This document shows, piece after piece, positions 1 through 5,306 of a DNA stretch of 6,727 nucleotides. The position numbers were made by a program, and so were the translations under genes. The DNA comes from Dehalococcoidia bacterium. Lineage in GTDB: Bacteria; Chloroflexota; Dehalococcoidia; Dehalococcoidales; Fen-1064. Below the pieces are notes generated by a model. The model was not told the DNA's origin, did no database searches, and saw only the letters and a program-made list of their open reading frames with translations. Each line of letters opens with the position of its first letter. Position 1 is the first letter of the stretch. Location of the stretch: positions 1 to 6,727 of the forward strand of contig PMBW01000199.1 in assembly GCA_003153075.1 (NCBI GenBank), given 5' to 3'.

Positions 1-82
1 CTATATGAGTTGTCTCTATTATACAGGATATGAGTGAACATGTTAATGGGTTAAAACAAACGTTACAAAATGGGGAGAATTA

Positions 83-346
83 CTATTTATTAGGTGGATT
101 ATATATTGTTGTATTTGGGTATTTAGTTAATATTTTAAACAAATATTCACAGGCCTCATCTTCATTCGTAAACCAAATTTCATCCCATTTGTTACCTCTT
201 TCAAAAATATACACCAACCATCTCATTCCATCTTTTTCAAGAATAGCTGTACCTTCATAAGGACCATTACTCATTCCGTTTAGCGAATAGTAATGTGGTT
301 TTACGCCCGCTTTATCCAAAGCATTTTTTAGTTCTTCAGTATTCAT
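83..346 (-). CDS. Probable immunity protein for the adjacent RHS-TNT toxin
   Basis: An 87-residue acidic soluble protein with no signal peptide or membrane segment. It starts 31 bases after the stop of the TNT toxin frame, the usual toxin-then-immunity order in polymorphic toxin loci. The start is fixed by a good AAGGAGT ribosome binding site about 10 bases upstream of the ATG. The layout resembles small proteins I recall beside TNT toxins: an N-terminal helix (EELKNALDKAGVKPHYYSL), a central strand pair (TAILEKDGMRWLVYIFERG), then an acidic segment (WFTNEDEACEYLF, about residues 58-70) and a short tail. From this I infer that it binds and blocks the NAD-degrading toxin in the cytoplasm. I cannot assign a named immunity family. 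Its base composition is more AT-rich than the operon to the right, which suggests it moved together with the toxin tip. Confidence 0.68.
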   Translation of the reverse strand: MNTEELKNALDKAGVKPHYYSLNGMSNGPYEGTAILEKDGMRWLVYIFERGNKWDEIWFTNEDEACEYLFKILTKYPNTTIYNPPNK

Positions 347-377
347 CTTAAATAAACTCCTTATTTATATACAATGT

Positions 378-1343
378 TTAGTGTGGAGTAATATCACTGA
401 TAAAATTCCCACTAAGTAATTGGTCTATAGTAGGCCAAAAATAATACTGAGTTCCACCACCAATTTGTTGAAAAGCCGGAGCCACAGTGCTCTGAAGACC
501 TAGATAAGGCACGTTAAATTGATAAATGTAAGTTGGTTCACCGATCGAGCTATAAGGCAATGCACTCATCTCAGGAATTTGACCTACAGGAGATCCAAAG
601 TGCCCAATAGGACTGCCTTGTCTACTGAAGGTGTCTCCTGCATCAAAAAGTTTTGGGGTCCAATCTCCTGAAGCTCCGTTATTTGGAGGGTAATAAGTCG
701 TCATCGCTGTGGAAGTATTTTGCGTTGCTTCCATCCAGCTTCCACTTGTATACGTAGGTTCGGGATTTGCACATCCTAAGCCAGCTATCCCCAATCCAAC
801 ATTCGCTACCGTAACTGCTGCCGCTCCGAATAGAGGGATTGAAGTTATTGCAGCTGCTGTTGGAACTATTGCCGCAGCCATTCCTGCGGTGGTAGCGGCA
901 ACTGTTGTCGCACCGGCGATGCATGCTGCTGTTGAAATCGCTGATAATACAACCGGAGCGGCTATTATGGCCGCGGATACTACTAGCACCACAGCTAAAG
1001 CGGCGATAACCGGATGAGCTGCTGCAAAATTTACACAACTCTTAATAAACGAACCAAAAGAATGTCCACTCGGATCAATATACTTTAGCGGATTATTACT
1101 ACAGTAACTATATCTGTTTAGCGTCTGTGGATTATTAAAGTCCTGGCCCGTAGCATCCGGGCTGATAAACCTCCCAATGGTAGCATCATAATACCTGGCA
1201 TTGTAATAGTAAAGCCCTGTTGCATCAAGTCTTTGCCCCGTAAAAAGCTTATCTGTGCCTAAATTACCCTGACTAAATCGGCAGTTTCCAAACGGAGAGT
1301 ATTCACTTTTAGCATCGATTTCTTTCAGTAGGGGATTAACGGC
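378..1343 (-). pseudogene. 5'-truncated RHS repeat protein with C-terminal TNT (NAD+ glycohydrolase) toxin domain
   Basis: An uninterrupted frame that lacks a start. In-frame codons after the SOUL stop hold no ATG, GTG or TTG until a GTG at 992 that has no ribosome binding site. In order, it reads the end of the RHS core: EYSPFGN, KLFTGQRLDATGLYYYNARY, YYDATIGRFISPD, LNRYSYCSNNPLKYIDPSGH (to about 1065). Next come an Ala/Val-rich hydrophobic linker (about 1010-770) and a TNT-like domain (about 390-690) with YPPNNG, a DRFG-like FSRQGS, SALP and GGGTQY. RHS proteins form a shell that encloses and delivers a variable C-terminal toxin; TNT domains hydrolyse NAD+. Only the tip remains here: the YD-repeat barrel and N-terminal delivery region are missing. 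It is followed by a probable immunity gene. It is best read as an orphan toxin tip or decayed gene. A short expressed product from the GTG at 992 is possible but unsupported. Confidence 0.85.
390..690 (-). other. TNT-like toxin domain of the RHS fragment
   Basis: This part of the truncated RHS frame matches the TNT pattern as I remember it: a YPPNNG entry motif, a region equivalent to DRFGSEFGRF (here FSRQGSPIGHF), a proline-rich turn, SALPY, and a late GGGTQY motif that holds the glutamine known to be essential in the Mycobacterium tuberculosis toxin. The order and spacing of these blocks fit over about 95 residues. The arginine usually seen before ALP is Ser here, and the histidine usually found in the following Y-H-x-Y stretch aligns with Tyr or Ile. 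The domain may therefore be weakened, or it may belong to a divergent subgroup. Confidence 0.75.
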
Positions 1344-1344
1344 T

Positions 1345-1905
1345 TTAAATTTCGGCGATTATCTCGTTGCGGCGGAACGGGCCGGGAATCCAGGGCGGGT
1401 TATATTGAGCGGTGATAAACCCGGATTTAGCATCGAATTTATTAGTTTTTAGCCAAACCTGCAGTTCCTGGATTTTCTTCGCGGTTGTTTTCTCGTTCAT
1501 ATAGCCGGAGAACTTTAACACCGCGGCTTTGTATGGTCCGACCTGATTTATCGATATTGCCGTATTCACCGGCTGCGGCAGACTATCCAGCGTGTATTTA
1601 GCCGGTATGGTGAATGAAACCAAGTGCCTGCGGCCTTCCCCGACTTTTTTAGCGGTGACCGGCGCGGTCATTTCAATTTTTTTACCTTTAACGGTTTGCT
1701 CGGTCACGGGCGCCGTCATTTCGATGGTGGTTTTTGCCCGGTTGTTGCCAAAAATATAATCGGCCAGAATGTTGAACCCCTCGCCTAAAGCATGATTATA
1801 ATCGGACTCGACTTCAACCGAAGCATTAATATACCCATCGTATTTTCTGATTTCGAACTTACCGTCTTTTTGCAACACCGCGTATTTAGGAGTCTCAATT
1901 GCCAT
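1345..1905 (-). CDS. SOUL family haem-binding protein
   Basis: A complete 186-residue SOUL/HBP family protein, normal length for bacterial members. The family signature is clear: ETPKYAV near the N-terminus, FEIRKYDGY (17-25), GFNILADYIFGNN (43-55), the IEMTAPV motif twice (61-67 and 77-83), and a C-terminal NPPWIPGPFRRNEI (169-182). The doubled MTAPV motif is common in bacterial SOUL proteins. There is no signal peptide, so it should act in the cytoplasm. Family members bind haem or other tetrapyrroles, with roles poorly defined in bacteria. An AGGAAGG ribosome binding site precedes the ATG. It is the last intact gene of the heliorhodopsin unit, starting 44 bases after the SDR stop. No terminator is visible after it; the truncated RHS frame begins immediately and overlaps its last codons in another frame. 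Confidence 0.93.
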   Translation of the reverse strand: MAIETPKYAVLQKDGKFEIRKYDGYINASVEVESDYNHALGEGFNILADYIFGNNRAKTTIEMTAPVTEQTVKGKKIEMTAPVTAKKVGEGRRHLVSFTIPAKYTLDSLPQPVNTAISINQVGPYKAAVLKFSGYMNEKTTAKKIQELQVWLKTNKFDAKSGFITAQYNPPWIPGPFRRNEIIAEI

Positions 1906-1949
1906 TTTCTTTCCTTCCTGAGTACGTTCATTAATACAAATTACTTTAA

Positions 1950-2744
1950 CTAACAGGATAAAAATCCACCGTCCGCCGGAATCAGCGCACCCTGCACATA
2001 GGAAGATAGATCACAAGCTAAAAACAAGGCAATACAAGCCACTTCATCAGGTTGACCGCGCCTACCGAGCGGGATGCGGGACTGATATTTAATGCCGCTG
2101 GGAATGAGCCCGAAATCAAGATTCCGCCATATCCGGTCAGCAACCGCACGCGTGCCCGGGGTATCAATACCGCCGGGCAGAATGGCATTAATTTTGAATC
2201 CCTTACTGCCAAATTCTTTAGCCAATGCTCTGGTCAAAGCAAAAATCCCGGCTTTAGTGACGTCGTAATGAACGAGATTACCGGCAAAAGGCATTATTGC
2301 TTCGATTGATGACAGGTTAATAATTACTCCACCCAATGCTTCCCGCTGATTGATAAACTGCTGGCACATACGCCAGGTAGAGTTCAGATTTGTATCCGTA
2401 ACTTTTTGCCATAAATCATCATTGATGGTTTTAAAATCGTGCGGGGGATAAATCCCGACATTGTTGACCAGAATATCCGGCGGCTGGCGAATCTCTTCCC
2501 AGAGTTGTGTGATATTTTCTGCAGAGGACATATCAAAAAGATGCGTAGTAATTTCTACTTTAAAAACGGCCAATTCCCGCTTTAATTTGTCCATGCCTTC
2601 GCCGTTTATATCTACTACGTGCAAATTTGCTCCGGCTTCGGAGAATCTGGCAGCAATAGCACGCCCAATACCAGCCGCGGCGCCGGTGATCAACGCGGTT
2701 TTGCCATTTAGCGATGTCATTTCACTGAGGTTTTTAGCAAACAT
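1950..2744 (-). CDS. Classical SDR family NAD(P)-dependent oxidoreductase
   Basis: A complete 264-residue short-chain dehydrogenase/reductase. It has the cofactor motif TGAAAGIG (20-27), Asp45 at the end of the second strand (favouring NAD(H) over NADP(H)), NNVG (94-97, a variant of NNAG), Asn119, Ser145/Ser146, and the catalytic YDVTK with Tyr160 and Lys164. The C-terminal IPLGRRGQPDEVA and ADGGF blocks are typical of the FabG-like classical group. It would interconvert an alcohol and a carbonyl; the substrate cannot be told from sequence. GAGGAGG lies 8 bases before the ATG; a second Met at residue 9 is less likely as the start. It sits 37 bases after the five-helix membrane gene and 44 bases before the SOUL gene, so it is probably co-transcribed with heliorhodopsin. 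Since several retinol/retinal dehydrogenases are SDRs, a chromophore-related role is an idea only. Confidence 0.9.
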   Translation of the reverse strand: MFAKNLSEMTSLNGKTALITGAAAGIGRAIAARFSEAGANLHVVDINGEGMDKLKRELAVFKVEITTHLFDMSSAENITQLWEEIRQPPDILVNNVGIYPPHDFKTINDDLWQKVTDTNLNSTWRMCQQFINQREALGGVIINLSSIEAIMPFAGNLVHYDVTKAGIFALTRALAKEFGSKGFKINAILPGGIDTPGTRAVADRIWRNLDFGLIPSGIKYQSRIPLGRRGQPDEVACIALFLACDLSSYVQGALIPADGGFLSC

Positions 2745-2781
2745 CTATTATGCCTCCTCAGGTGAGATATCGTATTGCTTT

Positions 2782-3315
2782 CTACCTGTACAGCACCGGC
2801 CACAGGAACGCGTCCAGTACGGTAGTGTGAAGCGCAAAATAACCGGCGCCAACTACGGCTACCCAATACGGCCCCGCCGGGGTTTTATCATGCAGGCTGA
2901 GCAGCGCCCAGACCAGCGCGCAGGATGATATAGCCACGAGGAAAAGGACGACGCGGACCATTGTCCAGGTGCCTTTGTTCGGTTTATCAACGTAGCTGTA
3001 GGTAAACGGCATCCACAGTGAAGAAAACAAAAGCATTCCGGTGATGGCGGTAAAGAATACCTCAAAGCCAAATGTATCGGTGACCCGCGCCGTTGTGGGA
3101 TCTACGCGGAATAATAAAAAATACGCGAAAGCAAAGTACCCCAGTGCGGAAAGCAACATCGATATGAAATACACAGTCCTGAACGGTCCGGAGATCTTGC
3201 CCCAGAGGACTTTAATGCTGCCGGGATGGGATATCAATCCCTGTGCGTAGCTGCCGATAACAGCCGCGCCACCCATCAACATGACCAATAAAAGCATCAC
3301 CTGCGCTGTCGACAT
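2782..3315 (-). CDS. Unrecognised five-helix membrane protein next to heliorhodopsin
   Basis: I do not recognise this 177-residue protein. It has five clear hydrophobic segments, roughly residues 4-24, 45-69, 83-106, 117-140 and 150-172, joined by short polar loops and with little else. Distinctive spots are GSYAQGLISHPG (21-32), a WMPFTYSYVDKPNKG loop (101-115) and the C-terminal HTTVLDAFLWPVLYR, where His163 and Asp168 lie within the last helix. Size and helix count recall TspO, but I see none of the TspO tryptophan-rich motifs. The start has a GGGAGGG ribosome binding site 7 bases upstream. It follows heliorhodopsin by 65 bases with no terminator between, which makes it the closest candidate partner of the photoreceptor in the membrane. 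Whether it binds a cofactor or only supports the rhodopsin is unknown. Confidence 0.87.
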   Translation of the reverse strand: MSTAQVMLLLVMLMGGAAVIGSYAQGLISHPGSIKVLWGKISGPFRTVYFISMLLSALGYFAFAYFLLFRVDPTTARVTDTFGFEVFFTAITGMLLFSSLWMPFTYSYVDKPNKGTWTMVRVVLFLVAISSCALVWALLSLHDKTPAGPYWVAVVGAGYFALHTTVLDAFLWPVLYR

Positions 3316-3380
3316 ATATCTACCCTCCCACCTGTCTTTAACTTCATCCTGTATATTCTGTTAGTTTTCCACCTTTTGGC

Positions 3381-4148
3381 TTATTTCAAGGTTAGCACCG
3401 GGAAGAAAACCTGCCACGCCAGCAAAGCCTTGGCCGTGAGACTGAGGATAATGTAGACCTTCTCCCCGAACAGGTAATCCCGCCAGGGTCCGATTTTCTT
3501 GTATTGCAATATCATATTGACCGCAAAGCAATTGAAAAAGACAAAGAGCGAAGCGATGATGCCGTATACAAAACCGGGAGGCGATACTTTTAAGCCAGGC
3601 GCAATAACGTAAATCAAGATAGCGATCCAGGGAATGATGCCCGCGAAACTGCCCATCCAGAACGGGAGTAAATTCGGCTTACCCGGTTTCTCATACTTTT
3701 CCTGCAAGGCACCGAACAGAATCATAGAGGCATTAACTCCGAAGATGGCCAACAAGGCGGCGATGTCGCTGATGCCGGTAATTTGTGAAATCAGCACAAT
3801 CATGATCGAGGAGCTGAAGAAATACTCGATCCAGCGCCCGTAGTTGCGGTTCTGCTGCAGGTTGCGTTTGTACCAGGGGAAAACGAGCGGGGAGGCAATA
3901 ATAAGGAGAGCAACGGCGGAGATCGCGAGGAACGTAAATACACCCCAGCCGGTACGGATATTGAATAAGTGATGCAGTGTGGGAGCAGTACCGGGCGGGC
4001 CTTCCATAAACGTAGCTGTCACCGGCAGAGAAAACTTGTTAGTGAGAACGGCGATCATTACGGCTTGTAACGCCAGGATGATGCCGACGACGATGTTCCA
4101 TGTGCGCAGTTGTGAAAGCTGACGTTCAATGGTTTTTTCTGTGGTCAT
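3381..4148 (-). CDS. Heliorhodopsin
   Basis: A 255-residue seven-helix retinal protein of the heliorhodopsin family, very close in length and motifs to the reference protein 48C12. Visible landmarks are the extracellular EGPPGT loop (49-54), RWIEY in helix 3 with the counter-ion Glu108, ISDIAALLAIFGVNASMILF (126-145), LLPFW (160-164), PPGFVYGI (190-197), and LSLTAKALLAWQVF in helix 7 with the Schiff-base Lys240. Family knowledge: heliorhodopsins sit with the N-terminus inside, opposite to type-1 rhodopsins, have slow photocycles and mostly act as light sensors rather than pumps. The ATG at 4148 is chosen because AGGAGG lies 6 bases upstream and a near-consensus promoter lies just before it; a longer frame reaching 4217 would run through that promoter. 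The two histidines of the 48C12 proton-accepting site (His23, His80) align with Leu25 and Leu81 here. It heads an apparent four-gene operon. Confidence 0.96.
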   Translation of the reverse strand: MTTEKTIERQLSQLRTWNIVVGIILALQAVMIAVLTNKFSLPVTATFMEGPPGTAPTLHHLFNIRTGWGVFTFLAISAVALLIIASPLVFPWYKRNLQQNRNYGRWIEYFFSSSIMIVLISQITGISDIAALLAIFGVNASMILFGALQEKYEKPGKPNLLPFWMGSFAGIIPWIAILIYVIAPGLKVSPPGFVYGIIASLFVFFNCFAVNMILQYKKIGPWRDYLFGEKVYIILSLTAKALLAWQVFFPVLTLK

Positions 4149-4154
4149 GGTATT

Positions 4155-4161
4155 CCTCCTT
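4155..4161 (-). promoter_or_regulatory. Ribosome binding site deciding the heliorhodopsin start
   Basis: AAGGAGG on the minus strand, 6 bases before the ATG at 4148. It selects the internal Met over the longer upstream frame, which has no such site and would add 23 residues unlike the family. Confidence 0.85.
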
Positions 4162-4188
4162 ATCATCTCATGTACTAAATTTACCCAC

Positions 4189-4217
4189 ATATTACTCAAT
4201 AGTTTTAACAAAGTCAA
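4189..4217 (-). promoter_or_regulatory. Sigma-70-type promoter of the heliorhodopsin operon
   Basis: On the minus strand TTGACT (4217-4212), a spacer of exactly 17 bases, then TAATAT (4194-4189). Each box matches consensus at five of six positions. The predicted transcript would begin near 4182 and give a short leader of about 34 bases that contains the AGGAGG site. Housekeeping-type promoter structure suggests that any light or redox control acts through an added regulator. Confidence 0.75.
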
Positions 4218-4254
4218 GGATATTTTCCCTGGCGGATAAATTCCTGTGGGATAA

Positions 4255-4264
4255 AACGATCGTT
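4255..4264. promoter_or_regulatory. Palindrome AACGATCGTT upstream of the heliorhodopsin promoter
   Basis: A perfect 10-base palindrome about 38 bases upstream of the -35 box, in otherwise AT-rich sequence. It could be half of an operator, but it is short enough to occur by chance. Confidence 0.3.
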
Positions 4265-4294
4265 ACATGTATAATGCCAGAAAAACCATGAAAA

Positions 4295-4335
4295 AAATAT
4301 AACAATCTCTGTAAAAGTATTACAGAAATATAACA
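4295..4335. repeat. Inverted repeat flanked by direct repeats, possible operator
   Basis: CTGTAA, 5 bases, TTACAG forms a perfect inverted repeat at 4309-4325. It is flanked by two identical copies of AAATATAACA at 4295-4304 and 4326-4335, whose starts are 31 bases apart, close to three helical turns. The arrangement is compact and looks like a binding site for a dimeric regulator. It lies about 80 bases upstream of the heliorhodopsin -35 box and just after the aldolase gene, so it could serve the operon or be part of the 3' region of the upstream transcript. Confidence 0.45.
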
Positions 4336-4365
4336 TTTTTTAGAAAATTTATCGGACGAGATATT

Positions 4366-5145
4366 TCACGTGAGCTGTTTGCGCAAGGAAGGCGCCTGCT
4401 GTTTATACCACTGGGCAATGATAGCAATATCGCTGCTCAGTGAAAAATGGCGAACGCCCATATCTATAAACGGTTTAGCCATCTCAAAATTACTGATCTC
4501 AACCCGAGGCGCGACGCCTTTTTTCAGCGCCATCTTGATCATGTCTTCCTGGACCTTACGGATTTCCGGAGTATGTCCCTGGTCCGGTATGCCGACGCTG
4601 ACGGTATAATCGTTGGGGCCAAATTGCACCATATCGACACCTTTAACAGAGAGGATTTCTTCCAGATTGTCGATCGCACTCTTTTTCTCGATCATAAAAA
4701 CCAGCACAGCGTTATTCATTGCGTTTACCCATTCACCGGTATTGGAACCGATATGAACACGGCGGCTGCCCGCGCCGTGAATGCCGCCGGCCGCGGGTGT
4801 TTCCGGACGTACTAACCGTATGCACTCCCGCACGTCTTTGGCGTCCCGGCAATCGCTGAAAAGCACATTTTGAATGCCGGCATCCAAAGCTCTCTGGGCA
4901 ATAAAACCCCGGGTCTGTTCCTCGATCTTGATCATGGAGGACATGTTGGGGAAAAGCTCGATCGCCCGCCCGAAATTTTCTAATTGTTCAATATCGTAAG
5001 TAGAATACTCACTGACATATTCGATGTAGTCCAGACTGCAGGTATTAGCGATTATTTCCACCAGCCGCGGCCAGGGAATTATGACCCGCGTGCCCAACGA
5101 CGGCTTGCCCGCTTTAAGGAGTTCTCTAAGTTTATTCGGTTTCAT
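4366..5145 (-). CDS. HpcH/HpaI aldolase/citrate lyase family protein
   Basis: A 259-residue TIM-barrel protein matching the class II HpcH/HpaI pyruvate-aldolase family over its whole length: MKPNKLRELLKAGKPSLGTR at the start, RALDAGIQNVLF (85-96), FMIEKKSAIDNLEEI (150-164) with the metal ligand Glu153, and GVDMVQFGPNDYTVSVG (169-185) with the second ligand Asp179. Enzymes of the family make or split bonds between pyruvate (or a related 2-oxo acid) and an aldehyde, using a divalent metal. The His that acts as base in HpaI (His45) aligns with Tyr47, and the conserved Arg70 region reads Lys73, so the chemistry may differ. The ATG at 5145 is chosen because AAGGGGG lies 9 bases upstream; a frame reaching 5181 has no such support. 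It follows the isocitrate-lyase-like gene by 161 bases and probably belongs to the same pathway. Confidence 0.88.
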   Translation of the reverse strand: MKPNKLRELLKAGKPSLGTRVIIPWPRLVEIIANTCSLDYIEYVSEYSTYDIEQLENFGRAIELFPNMSSMIKIEEQTRGFIAQRALDAGIQNVLFSDCRDAKDVRECIRLVRPETPAAGGIHGAGSRRVHIGSNTGEWVNAMNNAVLVFMIEKKSAIDNLEEILSVKGVDMVQFGPNDYTVSVGIPDQGHTPEIRKVQEDMIKMALKKGVAPRVEISNFEMAKPFIDMGVRHFSLSSDIAIIAQWYKQQAPSLRKQLT

Positions 5146-5154
5146 TTTGTTATA

Positions 5155-5161
5155 CCCCCTT
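5155..5161 (-). promoter_or_regulatory. Ribosome binding site deciding the aldolase start
   Basis: AAGGGGG on the minus strand, 9 bases before the ATG at 5145. It supports the 259-residue product over a form 12 residues longer. Confidence 0.75.
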
Positions 5162-5187
5162 CGCTCTCTCCCACAATACATTTTAGC

Positions 5188-5243
5188 CGTAACGTTAAAA
5201 GTATTTCGTTGCGACTCAATGTCTAACCTTTTAGTAAGTTACG
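5188..5243. repeat. Imperfect inverted repeat in the aldolase leader
   Basis: Outer arms CGTAAC (5188-5193) and GTTACG (5238-5243), with inner arms TAAAAG (5196-5201) and CTTTTA (5228-5233), separated by a small asymmetric internal loop and a 26-base centre. It lies in the gap between the isocitrate-lyase-like gene and the aldolase gene. It may be a regulator site or an RNA hairpin in the leader; there is no T-run that would make it an obvious terminator. Confidence 0.35.
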
Positions 5244-5306
5244 ACATCCTGCAAAAAATATTTCATGTCCGATGACACCTAAAAGGATAACAAGAGTAAC
5301 ATTTTA

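Larger units (their letters stand above)
4149..4365. other. Non-coding control region between aldolase and heliorhodopsin genes
   Basis: The only long gap in the middle of the window, 217 AT-rich bases with no gene. Read on the minus strand it holds, in order: a 6-base inverted repeat flanked by two copies of a 10-base direct repeat (4295-4335), a perfect 10-base palindrome AACGATCGTT (4255-4264), a strong promoter (4189-4217) and the heliorhodopsin ribosome binding site. No intrinsic terminator for the upstream aldolase gene is apparent. The arrangement suggests that heliorhodopsin is regulated separately from the enzyme genes. Confidence 0.7.

Noticed and set aside
30..260. A plus-strand frame of 76 residues starting MSEHVNGL with one hydrophobic stretch.
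   Set aside because: It overlaps the well-supported immunity gene on the other strand for most of its length, has no convincing ribosome binding site, and its second half is low-complexity sequence antisense to that gene.
347..392. A TATAAA box with an upstream ATTACT at 17 bases as a promoter for the immunity gene.
   Set aside because: The start of transcription would fall within the ribosome binding site, and the -35 match is poor.
709..1017. A plus-strand Ala/Val-rich frame of 102 residues opposite the RHS linker.
   Set aside because: Its composition mirrors the repetitive Ala codons of the real RHS frame, and it has no ribosome binding site or recognisable domain.
679..1038. A minus-strand Ser/Arg/Cys-rich frame of 119 residues inside the RHS gene.
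   Set aside because: A different frame over the same strand as the RHS linker, rich in Ser and Cys as expected for a shifted reading of Ala-rich codons.
1340..1361. A possible +1 frameshift at the SOUL stop (ATT TAA A) that would fuse SOUL to the RHS toxin tip.
   Set aside because: The RHS frame is +1 to SOUL and the overlap is only a few codons, so it is geometrically possible. There is no stimulatory signal, and no known reason to fuse these proteins. A recombination junction explains it better.
2782..3315. Assignment of the five-helix protein as TspO, suggested by size, helix count and a haem-binding neighbour.
   Set aside because: None of the TspO tryptophan-rich or cholesterol-recognition-like motifs can be seen.
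4149..4217. A heliorhodopsin start at 4217 giving 23 extra residues.
   Set aside because: The extension would be translated from promoter sequence (TTGACT...TAATAT) and lacks a ribosome binding site, and heliorhodopsins start close to the EKTIERQLSQL segment.
4447..4815. A plus-strand frame of 122 residues opposite the aldolase gene.
   Set aside because: Fully antisense to a well-conserved family protein, with no recognisable domain of its own.
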